Positions 1 to 8,592 of a DNA stretch of 64,000 bases are shown here, piece after piece. A program made the translations under genes and the position numbers. Each line of letters starts with the position of its first letter. The stretch's first letter is position 1. Source of the DNA: Cyanobacteria bacterium SIG31 (lineage in GTDB: Bacteria > Cyanobacteriota > Vampirovibrionia > Gastranaerophilales > Gastranaerophilaceae); NCBI GenBank assembly GCA_015152465.1, contig SUTX01000001.1, positions 62,001-126,000 of the forward strand, written 5' to 3'. The notes beneath the pieces were generated by a model. It saw nothing but the letters and a program-made list of their open reading frames with translations, was not told the origin of the DNA and did no database searches.

Positions 1-2265
1 GGCGTTGAATCCAAAAGAGCTCTGAAAGATTTTGATGGAATTGGTTTTTCGCTTCAATATGAATTATCATATCCTACTGTTTTAAAAATGCTTGAAATGT
101 CAGGAATTGGGGTTCGTAATGACGAACGTAAAGATGATGAGCCAATCGTTTTTGCAGGCGGGCCTTGTGCTTTTAATCCTTTACCATTAAGTGATTTTAT
201 AGATGTCTTCTGTATTGGCGATGGTGAAGAAATGATGGTTGAAGTCTGCGAAGTATTAGAAAAAACAAAGGGTAAACCAAGAAAAGAACGCATTACAGAG
301 CTTTGTAATATTAAAGGTTGTTGGTCTAAAGATATAAATAATATTGTAAATAAAAGATTATCTCCTTTAAACAATGAAAATGCTTCAACATCTTATCCAA
401 TCCCGTTTTCAAGCTCAGTTCATGATAGAGCGATAGTTGAAATTCGTCGTGGTTGCGGAAGAATGTGCCGTTTCTGTCAGCCAGGACACGTTACTTTACC
501 TATAAGAGAACGTGAGGCCGAAGATATTATTAAAATAACAAAAGAGCTTGTAAATAATACTGGATATGATGAGTATTCCTTACTTTCGCTTTCTTCTAAT
601 GACTATAAAAATATAAATGAAGTGATAAAAGAACTTGCAGTAGATTTTAACAAACGCAAAATATCAGTATCACTTCCAAGCCAAAGAATTGATGGATTTA
701 ATCTGGAGCTTGCAAACTTAATGCAATCGGTTCGCAAATCAACAATGACACTTGCACCAGAAGCGGGTAGTCAAAGACTTAGAAACGTTATTAAAAAGAA
801 TATTTCAGAAGAACAGATTATAAATGCTGCTCTCACGCTATACGAAAATGGCTGGTCAAAATTAAAATTCTATTTTATCTGTGGGCTTCCAACTGAAACT
901 TTAGAAGATATGGACGAAATGGCAGAACTTTTGAATAAAATTAAGTATCGTGCAAAACTTCTTAAACGTGAAAAAGGCTTAAATCATGGATTTGAAATCA
1001 CTTGTACGCTTTCAATTTTTGTTCCAAAACCATTTACTCCTTTCCAATGGTGCGGACAAATGGATTTAGATGAAGTAACAGCTCATATAATGTATTTGAA
1101 AGAAAAAACGAAGCATATTAAAGGTCTAAAAATCAATTATCACGAAAAATTTGTATCTCAGATTGAAGCTGTACTCACTCGTGGTGATGCAAGTTTGTGC
1201 AAATATATTGAAGCTCTTTATAAAAAAGGTTGCTATCTAGATGCTTGGGGGGAACATTTTGATAAAGATGTTTGGAGAGAAACTGCTGAAGAATGTGGAC
1301 TATCTCTCAAAGATTTGGCGATGCAAGAATTTGATTTACATTTACCCCTCCCTTGGGATTTTATAAATGTTGGGCTTGATAAATCTTGGCTACAAAATGA
1401 GTATCAAGAAGCTTTGAAGCAAGGATGTGAATTTAACTTGCAAAAAACTTGTGAGCAAGGTTGTGTAAACTGCGGTGTTTGTAAGAACTTAAATACAAAA
1501 AAAGTGCTAGCAAAACCATATACAGCATCAAAAGAAGCTCAAGAAGTGTTAAATATAGAACCGATTGATGTTACAAGGGTTCATCCTGATAAAGATATAC
1601 CAGCATATCGTTATAGGCTAAAAATTACTAAAAAAGGTTTATTAAGATATTTTTCACATCTTGATTGGCAAAATACTTTCCATAAAGTGCTGGCTAGAAC
1701 TGGGCTAAGAATGGCTTATACTTTAGGTTTTAACCCAACAATGAAAGTATCAATGGGTATTGCGTTACCTCTTTTCGCTGAATCAGAAGGTGAGCTAGTC
1801 GATATTGAAATCCTTGATAACTTAACTTCACAAGAAGTTATGGACATTATAAATCCTAAATTACCTGATGGAGCTAAGGTTATAGAAGTTAAAGAAGTCG
1901 AACGCTATACTACAGCAGTCGATATCTGTGCTCACTGGGCCGAGTATAAGATTATTCCTTATGCTAAGACTGTTACTAATGAAGATTTTGAATTTTTTAA
2001 AGCTCAAGTCGAAAAAGTTTTAGCTATGGATGAAATATTGATTATCAAAAAGACTAAAAAGAAACAGAATAAAGTTGTTGATTTTAAAAATTCAGTTGGC
2101 TCTTATAGATTTAAAGACAATGCATTGTATATTCACTTAAAAGCTGGTCAAGGTTCGGATATACCTGCCTTGAGAGCTGATGATTTAATGAAAGTTGTCG
2201 ACTCAAGCAAGCTTTATGAAATTACAAGAATTAAATTTTTAGATGAGAAGCTAAATAAAATGTAG
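1..2265 (+). CDS. TIGR03960-type B12-binding radical SAM protein with C-terminal DUF2344 (5'-truncated)
   Basis: The reading frame is open from base 1, and the residues before the first ATG at 88 (beginning GVESKRALKDFDGIGFSLQY) match the family, so the true start lies upstream of the window. A radical SAM CxxxCxxC cluster motif (RRGCGRMCRFCQPGH) sits at visible codons 152-159 and would bind the 4Fe-4S cluster that cleaves S-adenosylmethionine. The last ~230 residues, from YRYRLKITKKGLLRYFSHLDW, are a DUF2344 (TIGR03936) domain, usually fused to or adjacent to this enzyme. The substrate is unknown; the family commonly neighbours RNase G and ribosomal L21/L27 genes, and rng is indeed downstream here. 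A second, divergent copy of the extreme C-terminus lies at 3371-3667. Family assignment is firm, function is not. Confidence 0.93.
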   Translation, partial: GVESKRALKDFDGIGFSLQYELSYPTVLKMLEMSGIGVRNDERKDDEPIVFAGGPCAFNPLPLSDFIDVFCIGDGEEMMVEVCEVLEKTKGKPRKERITELCNIKGCWSKDINNIVNKRLSPLNNENASTSYPIPFSSSVHDRAIVEIRRGCGRMCRFCQPGHVTLPIREREAEDIIKITKELVNNTGYDEYSLLSLSSNDYKNINEVIKELAVDFNKRKISVSLPSQRIDGFNLELANLMQSVRKSTMTLAPEAGSQRLRNVIKKNISEEQIINAALTLYENGWSKLKFYFICGLPTETLEDMDEMAELLNKIKYRAKLLKREKGLNHGFEITCTLSIFVPKPFTPFQWCGQMDLDEVTAHIMYLKEKTKHIKGLKINYHEKFVSQIEAVLTRGDASLCKYIEALYKKGCYLDAWGEHFDKDVWRETAEECGLSLKDLAMQEFDLHLPLPWDFINVGLDKSWLQNEYQEALKQGCEFNLQKTCEQGCVNCGVCKNLNTKKVLAKPYTASKEAQEVLNIEPIDVTRVHPDKDIPAYRYRLKITKKGLLRYFSHLDWQNTFHKVLARTGLRMAYTLGFNPTMKVSMGIALPLFAESEGELVDIEILDNLTSQEVMDIINPKLPDGAKVIEVKEVERYTTAVDICAHWAEYKIIPYAKTVTNEDFEFFKAQVEKVLAMDEILIIKKTKKKQNKVVDFKNSVGSYRFKDNALYIHLKAGQGSDIPALRADDLMKVVDSSKLYEITRIKFLDEKLNKM

Positions 2266-2311
2266 GTTTTAACAAAAACCTACATTTATGAATATTTAAA
2301 TATTATATTTA

Positions 2312-3184
2312 TTATTTATTTTGCAATAATTTTACAAAAACGTCTTTAGAATTTTCTTTAGCACTATTATCTATCATTGTTTGGATTTTTTCTTTAAAAG
2401 AAGCAAGCATATATTCTTGACTATAATTGAAAAGACTAGTCTTTACTACTTCATGTGTTTCTCCATTATATTTAAAAGTGCAAACTATATGGTATTTGTC
2501 TCCGTAATCTCTATTCCATAGGGCATCGCTGAAAGCGTCTCGGAGAGATACCGCTCCGGGACTTTCCGGTAATTTTTCGCGAAATGTACTCTTGTAATTA
2601 ACTATTTCTGCAGTAGAAGCTGATGGTAAATCTGTTGCGTTTGGATTATAAATTACAATATCGTCATTTTTTTCTCTGTTAATCATTATTTCAGAGAGTG
2701 TTTGATAAGGATCTTCTACATTTTCCAGTTCCATAACAAATGGAGTATCCTTGTAAGTAAAAGACAATTTATTATTTTTTTCTTCTATTTCATTAATCCC
2801 AAGGGTATTGAGTAAGTGTAATCTTGTTTCCTTGAGGGTCTGATTAGTATTTTCGATTGTTTCTGAGAGCTTTTCTGTCTCCAACATTAGTTTTTCAACT
2901 TGTGTTGTAAGTTCAGAATTTTGAGTTTCTATACTTTTTCGATGAGATTTATAAGCAAGAGAACCAAGCCCAAATAAGCCTAGAATTGTAGCATAAAACT
3001 TTGTCATACTGGTAGGTTGTTTTAATAAAACAGGTTTTGTAGCCATGCCTTTAAAGCTAACAGTATCCTGTGTCGGTTGTTGAGTTTTTGTTTGCGGCTC
3101 TTGATTTATTGCCTTAACTCCGTTGATTGATTTTTTTTGTAAAGACTTAAAGTTAGTTTGAGATATTGCATTGATGGAGTACAT
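2312..3184 (-). CDS. Orphan membrane/coiled-coil protein with N-terminal SFKG motif
   Basis: No family recognised. The 290-aa product has a low-complexity Gln/Thr-rich N-terminus ending in VSFKG (about residues 42-46), one predicted membrane segment (FYATILGLFGLGSLAYKS, about 63-80), then a coiled coil rich in E/L/T (about 83-125) and a globular C-terminus. It lies on the opposite strand between the radical SAM gene and its detached C-terminal copy, so it looks inserted into an older radical SAM-rng arrangement. The upstream region carries a degenerate version of the CAATTTT/ACTTTATATAAGTA promoter-like motif. The SFKG signature recurs in at least four other proteins of this window. Confidence 0.75.
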   Translation of the reverse strand: MYSINAISQTNFKSLQKKSINGVKAINQEPQTKTQQPTQDTVSFKGMATKPVLLKQPTSMTKFYATILGLFGLGSLAYKSHRKSIETQNSELTTQVEKLMLETEKLSETIENTNQTLKETRLHLLNTLGINEIEEKNNKLSFTYKDTPFVMELENVEDPYQTLSEIMINREKNDDIVIYNPNATDLPSASTAEIVNYKSTFREKLPESPGAVSLRDAFSDALWNRDYGDKYHIVCTFKYNGETHEVVKTSLFNYSQEYMLASFKEKIQTMIDNSAKENSKDVFVKLLQNK

Positions 3185-3221
3185 ATATAATTCCTTTCAT
3201 TTCATACACAATTTTAACAAA

Positions 3222-3252
3222 CCCATTAAGTTTACTGAATGTTCAAAATTGA
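3222..3252 (-). promoter_or_regulatory. Degenerate copy of the CAATTTT / ACTTTATATAAGTA promoter-like motif
   Basis: Read on the minus strand, TCAATTTTGA is followed by 10 bases and then AACTTAATGGGTTT, in the same spacing as the better copies at 10335, 24959 and 29169. It lies about 40-70 bases upstream of the gene starting at 3184. Weak on its own. Confidence 0.25.
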
Positions 3253-3370
3253 TTAAATATTAAAAAATATTTACATATCTTAATATATTCACTAAATTAT
3301 TCATAAAATATGAAAAATGTTTGATATGAAAATCGTAGTAGGATGAAATTCAGTCTGCCATTATTTTTCA

Positions 3371-3667
3371 ATGTTTTCTCTTTACAATCTTAAAAAAATT
3401 TTGTATTATATTAATAGAGTTTTATCTTCAGATTGCGTTTTAATCACGAAGAAAAACAAAAAAGGTTTAGAAAAAACAACAGATTTTAAGAAATCCATAG
3501 GTAGTTATAGATTTACTGAAGATAGTCTGTTCATACATCTTAAAACCGGTCAAGGTTCAGAAATACCTGCGCTTAGAGCAGATAGTTTAATGGAGCTTGT
3601 CGATAAGAATCAGATATTCAATATCACAAGATTAAGGTTCCTTGACGAAACTTTGAGAGAACTATAG
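3371..3667 (+). pseudogene. Detached C-terminal fragment of DUF2344 (remnant or recombination scar)
   Basis: This 98-aa frame aligns along almost its whole length with the last ~85 residues of the radical SAM/DUF2344 protein ending at 2265; both contain SIGSYRF/SVGSYRF, HLK.GQGS.IPALRAD and FLDE.L. By hand count about 44 of 76 aligned residues are identical, so the copies are clearly homologous but substantially diverged. Nothing corresponding to the radical SAM core or the rest of DUF2344 precedes it. It ends 20 bases before rng, where the intact gene's 3' end would be expected. Most likely a pseudogene remnant left by duplication or by recombination with a divergent allele; a short expressed protein cannot be excluded because the frame is intact. 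Confidence 0.7.
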
Positions 3668-3687
3668 TAGTAAAGGATTTAAGAAAC

Positions 3688-5430
3688 ATGAGAGAAACAA
3701 GTGTTGGTAACAAAATTGTTATAGCCGAACGCGATAATATTGCTGCGGTTATAGAAAACGGAAAAGTTGCAGAATTTTTTGTTCACAGAGGAGAAATTAT
3801 ACTTGGTGATGTGTTTTTGGCTCAAGTAGAAAACATTTTACCTTCAATCGAAGCTGCGTTTGTTAACGTAGGTTCTGACAAAATGGGATTCTTACACGCT
3901 CAAGATGTTACAGGCAAAGGTGCTTTACAAGATAAATTAAAACCGAAACAAAAAATAGTGGTTCAAGTTGTTAAAGAACCTACAGGACACAAAGGTCCTC
4001 GTGTAACAACTGAAATTTCACTTCCTGGTAGGTTTTTAGTGCTCATGCCTAACGAAGTTGGGGTAAACGTAAGTAAAAAGATTACCTCTGCAAAAGAACG
4101 TGCAAGACTAAAATCTGTTGTAAACTTGCTTAAACCAGTTGGTGTTGGTGTTATTGTAAGAACTGAAGCTGAAGGACAAACAGAAGCTGAAATACAAGAA
4201 GATTTAGAAATTTTACTAGAAAAATGGAATAATATTGTTACTTCTGCGGAGTCTTTAACACCTCCAAATCTTCTATACAGAGACCAAGATTTATTATACA
4301 GAGTTATTCGTGAATGCTGTAACGAAGATACACAAGAAATAATTGTAGATACTGGCTTTGCTCTAAGTAGAGTTCAAAACATACTTCAATCTTGGCATAT
4401 GAATAAAAATATCAACGTAACCCTTTATAAAGGTTCTGAGCCATTATTAGTTGCAATGGATATTCATAAAGAGATTAAAGCTGCTCTTTCTATGAAAGTT
4501 AATCTTCCATCAGGCGGTTATTTATTTATCCAAACAACTGAAGCTCTTACCGTAATTGACGTTAACAGTGGTAAATTTACAAACTCAGCAACTCAAGATG
4601 AGACAATTTTGAAAACAAACATCGAAGCTGTTCATGAAATTGCACGTCAACTAAGACTTAGAAATATTGGCGGTATGATTATTATCGACTTTATCGATAT
4701 GACAAACCGTGTTGATAAACTAACTATGATGGAAGAGCTTGAATTAGCTATGGAAGCAGATAAAGCTAAGCCACAAGTTGGTCAACTTTCAGATTTAGGT
4801 CTTGTTGAAATGACTCGTCATAGACAAGGACAAGCTATTAGCGAAATCTTCGCTAAGCGTTGCCCTCATTGCCAAGGTAACGGCTACATTATGGAAGATA
4901 TTAAATTTGCTTCTTCTACTTCTGAGGGTGAGTACAGAGCAAAAGCTGCAAAACTAAAACTTCCTATGAACAATAATAAAAAGAATAATAAATTCCGTAA
5001 TAATGACAACAAACCTAAACAAGAGGTTAAAGAGTTAGAAATTATACAAGAAGAAAAGCTAGAAGCTATTGAGAATCCTGCTGTTGTGGCACAAGAAGAA
5101 GTCAAAGAAGTTCAGGCTGAAAAAGAAAATAAGAAGAATAATTCTAAAAAACCTCGTTTTGACAAGAAAGGTGCAAAAAAGAAAATCACAGAGGATTTAG
5201 TTGAAGAAAATTTAGCTCAAACAGTTCTTACTGAAGGAGCTGAAATTAAACCAGTAATCTCTAAAAAGGCTAAAACAAAAGCTGAAAAGGTTGAAGAAGC
5301 TTCGACAGAAAAGGTTGAAACAATAGAAGAAGAAAAACCTAAGAAAGCTACTCGTTCAAAACGCCCAAATAGAAATACTCAAAAGAAACCTAGAACTACA
5401 AAAAAGAGTACAAAAAAAGATGAAGAATAA
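3688..5430 (+). CDS. rng: Ribonuclease G/E family endoribonuclease
   Basis: The 580-aa protein begins with an S1-like RNA-binding region (VFLAQVENILPSIEAAFVNVG...), followed by the RNase E/G catalytic core with TVIDVNSGKFT (the Asp contributes to Mg2+ binding) and the Zn-link-type motif CPHCQGNGY near residue 390. The ~170 C-terminal residues are a Lys/Glu/Asn-rich disordered tail, longer than in typical RNase G (about 490 aa) and suggestive of an RNA- or partner-binding region. The enzyme makes 5'-monophosphate-dependent cuts in mRNA and rRNA precursors in the cytoplasm. It overlaps the next gene by 11 bases, implying co-transcription. The CAFG/RNG family name is used because RNase E versus G cannot be settled by sequence inspection alone. 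Confidence 0.93.
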   Translation: MRETSVGNKIVIAERDNIAAVIENGKVAEFFVHRGEIILGDVFLAQVENILPSIEAAFVNVGSDKMGFLHAQDVTGKGALQDKLKPKQKIVVQVVKEPTGHKGPRVTTEISLPGRFLVLMPNEVGVNVSKKITSAKERARLKSVVNLLKPVGVGVIVRTEAEGQTEAEIQEDLEILLEKWNNIVTSAESLTPPNLLYRDQDLLYRVIRECCNEDTQEIIVDTGFALSRVQNILQSWHMNKNINVTLYKGSEPLLVAMDIHKEIKAALSMKVNLPSGGYLFIQTTEALTVIDVNSGKFTNSATQDETILKTNIEAVHEIARQLRLRNIGGMIIIDFIDMTNRVDKLTMMEELELAMEADKAKPQVGQLSDLGLVEMTRHRQGQAISEIFAKRCPHCQGNGYIMEDIKFASSTSEGEYRAKAAKLKLPMNNNKKNNKFRNNDNKPKQEVKELEIIQEEKLEAIENPAVVAQEEVKEVQAEKENKKNNSKKPRFDKKGAKKKITEDLVEENLAQTVLTEGAEIKPVISKKAKTKAEKVEEASTEKVETIEEEKPKKATRSKRPNRNTQKKPRTTKKSTKKDEE

Positions 5431-5803
5431 AATTTTCACTATAATTTTATCAATAGTATTATCACTGCCCATAGCTGTATGGGCAGTTGATAATACAACT
5501 TTAGATAATGAACAAGCTTTAGTTGTTAACACTCTTGATGAAGATGCTATCGAACAGCCTCAAGATATAGAAGAAAACGAATATAAACAGCCTATTGGTG
5601 TTCGGAAAATTGCAAAAAAATTCCTTGCAGCTATGGGGGGTGTTGCAGTATCTTCTTTTGCTATATTCTTTTTGTTAACAATATACAATAGAGTCCGTGA
5701 TGGTTATTCTAATGTTAAAACCCCAGAGGGTGAAACAACCTTAGAGACTCCTCAGGATATGGATTCAGCTATAAAAGTTTTTTTAGAAAAAACTAAATGG
5801 TAA
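5420..5803 (+). CDS. Exported single-pass membrane protein of unknown function
   Basis: A 127-aa product with a clear signal peptide (MKNKIFTIILSIVLSLPIAVWA), an acidic linker, and one transmembrane segment (FLAAMGGVAVSSFAIFFLLT, about residues 69-88) before a short hydrophilic tail. The start overlaps the 3' end of rng by 11 bases, so the two are translationally linked. No family is recognised; the organisation resembles the exported AMIN-like protein at 33642 (signal peptide, extracytoplasmic part, one helix, cytoplasmic tail). Confidence 0.7.
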   Translation: MKNKIFTIILSIVLSLPIAVWAVDNTTLDNEQALVVNTLDEDAIEQPQDIEENEYKQPIGVRKIAKKFLAAMGGVAVSSFAIFFLLTIYNRVRDGYSNVKTPEGETTLETPQDMDSAIKVFLEKTKW

Positions 5804-5808
5804 TGTCC

Positions 5809-6284
5809 CTTGAATAAAATATTATATTTTATTCAAGTTATCTGTTTTTTTATTTATGCCGTTTCTTTTCTTTCTTTATTTGCGAGTTTTTTCATTTTAT
5901 TTCAAGTATAAAGTTAAATGTCCATACCTAAATATTTACCCCAAGAAAAGAAACGGCGAAAGAAAAGAAAGAAATCACGCTTTTTATAGTTGGTCTCGTC
6001 GATATTAATCGACTCGACTAAAGCTTTAACAAGCTTTAAAAAACATCTACGCCGTTACTAACGGCGTGCGTAGGCGGTTAACACCGCCGAAGCTAACAGC
6101 TTGAGCGTGTTTCTTTTTTCTTTTGGCACTTTTCTTTTGGGGTAAATATTTTAATTTTAAAGACTAACCTACAAGCTTTAAAGTAAAATAAAAAATGCCT
6201 TGCAACTAAGAAAAAAGAAAAGTGCATAATAAAAAAAATAATAAAATTTATAAATCTTGAATAAAATATAATATTTTATTCAAG
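5809..6284. mobile_element. MITE-like 476-bp element with 29-bp terminal inverted repeats
   Basis: A 29-base near-palindrome at 5809-5837 (starting CTTGAATAAAATAT) recurs at 6256-6284. The two copies differ only at the centre base (T versus A), which makes them exact reverse complements, i.e. perfect terminal inverted repeats. Inside are nested inverted repeats: 5858-5875 against 5942-5957 (GCCGTTTCTTTTC / GAAAAGAAACGGC), a hairpin at 6050-6066 (CGCCGTT ACT AACGGCG), and another at 6073-6088 (GGCGGT TAAC ACCGCC). No coding capacity is seen and no obvious target-site duplication. It fills the 506-base gap between 5804 and 6309. A complex REP/BIME-like repeat is the alternative explanation. Confidence 0.55.
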
Positions 6285-6297
6285 CCTATTTTCATGC

Positions 6298-6310
6298 CAT
6301 AATATTATTA
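6298..6310 (+). promoter_or_regulatory. Possible leaderless start of rsmI
   Basis: A -10-like CATAAT at 6298-6303 ends six bases before the rsmI ATG at 6310, and no Shine-Dalgarno sequence precedes that ATG. This is the geometry expected for a leaderless mRNA. The -35 region is weak (TTTATT at 6275-6280, inside the terminal repeat of the MITE-like element). Confidence 0.3.
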
Positions 6311-7122
6311 TGGTAAGAGAATTTGATTTTTATGTAGTTCCAACACCAATTGGCAATATTCAAGACATAACACTTCGTGCAATAGAAGTGCTTAAATGCG
6401 TTGATTTAATTGCTTGTGAAGATACTAGAGTTACGCAAAAACTTTTGAATCATTATGACATTAAGACTAAATGTTTTTCTTATCATAAGTATAATGAACG
6501 TGAACGAGTCGGATACTTTATAAAAGAACTTCAAGCTGGGAAAAAAATTGCCCTTGTTTCTGACGCAGGCACGCCAATGATTTGTGATCCTGGTGCCGTT
6601 GTTGTATCAGAGTTGACTAAGGCCGGTTATTCAATATCAGCACTTCCTGGAGCTTGTGCAGTAACAACATTTTTATCTGAGATACCTAGAAATTCAGAAG
6701 AATTTGCATTTATAGGATTCATTCCAAGAGGAGAGAAACAGATAGAAGAGGTTGCTAAAAAATATATGTTTAGTAATTTGGTTTTTTATGATTCTCCAGA
6801 AAGAATTTTAAAAACTTTAAATACAATAAAAAGCGTCAGGGGCGATGTGATGGTGTCACTAGGGCGTGAGCTTTCCAAATTATTTGAAGAAGTAAGAACT
6901 TGCAAAATTTCAGAACAACTTGACTACTATAGTGATGGTATTAAAGGTGAAATTGTTTGCATGATTTATGCAGATGAAAATACTTCTGACTTGGATATGA
7001 TTTCTAAAATAAAAGTGCTTAAATCAAAAGGATTTAAGGACAAAGAAATATCTGTTATATTGTCTTCTCTTTTAGGTTTTAATAAAAACGAAGTTTACAA
7101 AAAAAGTCTGGAGTTACCTTAA
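6310..7122 (+). CDS. rsmI: 16S rRNA (cytidine1402-2'-O)-methyltransferase
   Basis: The 270-aa protein has the canonical RsmI start VVPTPIGNIQDITLRAIEVL, the CEDTRVTQKLL motif and the SAM-binding VSDAGTPMICDPG segment. RsmI 2'-O-methylates C1402 in the decoding centre of 16S rRNA using S-adenosylmethionine. Length is typical. No Shine-Dalgarno is visible before ATG 6310, and the preceding bases look like a -10 box, so the mRNA may be leaderless. The 3' end overlaps the convergent gene at 7114 by 9 bases. Confidence 0.95.
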   Translation: MVREFDFYVVPTPIGNIQDITLRAIEVLKCVDLIACEDTRVTQKLLNHYDIKTKCFSYHKYNERERVGYFIKELQAGKKIALVSDAGTPMICDPGAVVVSELTKAGYSISALPGACAVTTFLSEIPRNSEEFAFIGFIPRGEKQIEEVAKKYMFSNLVFYDSPERILKTLNTIKSVRGDVMVSLGRELSKLFEEVRTCKISEQLDYYSDGIKGEIVCMIYADENTSDLDMISKIKVLKSKGFKDKEISVILSSLLGFNKNEVYKKSLELP

Positions 7123-8217
7123 TAAATCTTTTTGCTCCAAATAATCCAGAATTCTGAAATTCAATAAATTTCTGTAATCACGCATTTGCGTGGTAAAATT
7201 TACTGCGCTCTTTGGAGAATGTTCTTTTAATTTATCCATTAATGAATTTGGAATCATACCTGTTCTATAGTTGTTAGGTAGATATATTCCCCACGCTTTT
7301 GGAGGGTAATATGTTGCCCTACATTCATTAGTGTTTTTGTTTTCCAATATCTGTAATGTAATATCCAAAGGAATATTTACCCAATAGCTAGGGATTTCTT
7401 CCCTGTAAGGCGCTAATTTCTCTGGCAAATTTAGTGACGGGGTAGGTGCTTTTTCTCCATATAAATCATCAAGGTATTCTTGGCAACTAAAAAGATGAAA
7501 CCTTATTGATTTTGCAAAATCCTCAAGAACACCCTGCTCTTCTGCTATGTTTGACATAACTTCTAGGTAAGACTTTAGCCCTTTTCCTGTTCTAATATAA
7601 TCTGTAATAACAACCTTTTTGCCTGTTTCTTTAGCTGTTTTTACAATTGAGGCTGGATCAGCTTGAATACTTTTTAAGTAATTTTTATAAGCATTTTGTT
7701 CTTCTTTTGTTGGCATTTTTGAGTTTTCTTTAACAAGTCCCCATAGTCCTTGTCTATACCAAGAACCAGAAAATGCTACAAATTTGTAGTCTTCAATTCC
7801 GTCTTTCATCCAGTAAGAGGTGTTTAAGAACCATTTTGGACTACGCCCAAGACAGATTATGGGTGAACCTTTGAGCATATTAAATTTATCAATACAACAA
7901 GTTAAAAAACTTTCCATATCAGAGTCTTGCATTAGTGGTAAATATCTTTTATTAGGATTTTCCAATTTTTCAAAATCAATTATTTTAGCAAAATCTTTGC
8001 ATTTCATTCTGTATAATTTTTTCATTGTATCAGAGAGCTTAACAAAACTTTCGTTGTCTATATCAAGAACTCTGCGGGAAACATTTCTAGCATTAAAAAT
8101 TTGGTTGTATGCTGGCAATGTTTCTATAGCTTGGCTGTTGTATTGCTCATGAACAAGCGCGTTACTGTTTGTAGAAACATTTTTTGCGTAAAAATTGTTA
8201 ATTGGTAAGATTCTCAT
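7114..8217 (-). CDS. Orphan protein with PRPP-binding-loop-like motif
   Basis: The 367-aa product has no recognised family. Residues around SPIICLGRSPKWFL, followed ~80 residues later by VVITDYIRTGKGLKSYL, resemble the two conserved segments of type I phosphoribosyltransferases (the second resembles the PRPP loop hhhhDDhhxTGxxL, with the second Asp and the TG kept). That makes a PRTase-like fold an inference worth testing, not an assignment. The N-terminus (MRILPINNFYAKNV) resembles those of the taxon-specific orphan proteins here. It has an SD (GAAGGGA) close to the start and a TACAAT box about 40 bases upstream. Divergent from the sigma-28 gene at 8392. Confidence 0.7.
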   Translation of the reverse strand: MRILPINNFYAKNVSTNSNALVHEQYNSQAIETLPAYNQIFNARNVSRRVLDIDNESFVKLSDTMKKLYRMKCKDFAKIIDFEKLENPNKRYLPLMQDSDMESFLTCCIDKFNMLKGSPIICLGRSPKWFLNTSYWMKDGIEDYKFVAFSGSWYRQGLWGLVKENSKMPTKEEQNAYKNYLKSIQADPASIVKTAKETGKKVVITDYIRTGKGLKSYLEVMSNIAEEQGVLEDFAKSIRFHLFSCQEYLDDLYGEKAPTPSLNLPEKLAPYREEIPSYWVNIPLDITLQILENKNTNECRATYYPPKAWGIYLPNNYRTGMIPNSLMDKLKEHSPKSAVNFTTQMRDYRNLLNFRILDYLEQKDLLR

Positions 8218-8321
8218 TTAAATATCCCTTCGCTTGTTGTTTATTGGGGAATTTCTATTGTACAACGCTAAAAATAAAAAAAACAGATTGTAAATATTTG
8301 TAAATATTTATCATAAAAATC

Positions 8322-8348
8322 TAAAGTTTTTCAAAAAAGTGCCGATAT
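8322..8348 (+). promoter_or_regulatory. Sigma-28 (FliA/WhiG-type) promoter
   Basis: TAAAGTTT at 8322-8329, an 11-base spacer, and GCCGATAT at 8341-8348 match the classical sigma-28 consensus TAAAGTTT-N11-GCCGATAA at 15 of 16 positions. It lies 44 bases upstream of the ATG at 8392. Two equally good copies are at 50795 and 62044. Confidence 0.8.
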
Positions 8349-8391
8349 AGATATTACGGCAGACAGAATATAGGAAAGGACAATTCAGGAT

Positions 8392-8547
8392 ATGTTAAAA
8401 AAGATCATTAACCCCACTAATAATACGTTTAGCGGAGTTGAATTTATATTAAGAGGAGCCAAGAAACGTCGAGCGATGGCGATTTCTAACGCCGTAGCAG
8501 TGAATGCCGAAACAGGGGTTCAAGTAAAACTGCAAGCTGTGAAGTAA
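8392..8547 (+). CDS. 51-aa basic small protein behind a sigma-28 promoter
   Basis: A short frame starting MLKKIINPTNNTFSGVEF and ending in QVKLQAVK. It has a plausible SD (AAAGGA) upstream and is bracketed by a sigma-28-type promoter (8322-8348) and a GC-rich intrinsic terminator (8593-8619), so the transcript would be monocistronic and about 250 nt. The middle is Lys/Arg-rich (RGAKKRRAMA). No family is recognised. The combination of dedicated promoter, RBS and terminator supports a real gene despite its size. Confidence 0.65.
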   Translation: MLKKIINPTNNTFSGVEFILRGAKKRRAMAISNAVAVNAETGVQVKLQAVK

Positions 8548-8592
8548 TTGGGACTGGCCAATTAAGTAAGATAGGCTGAGAGTATTATTAAA

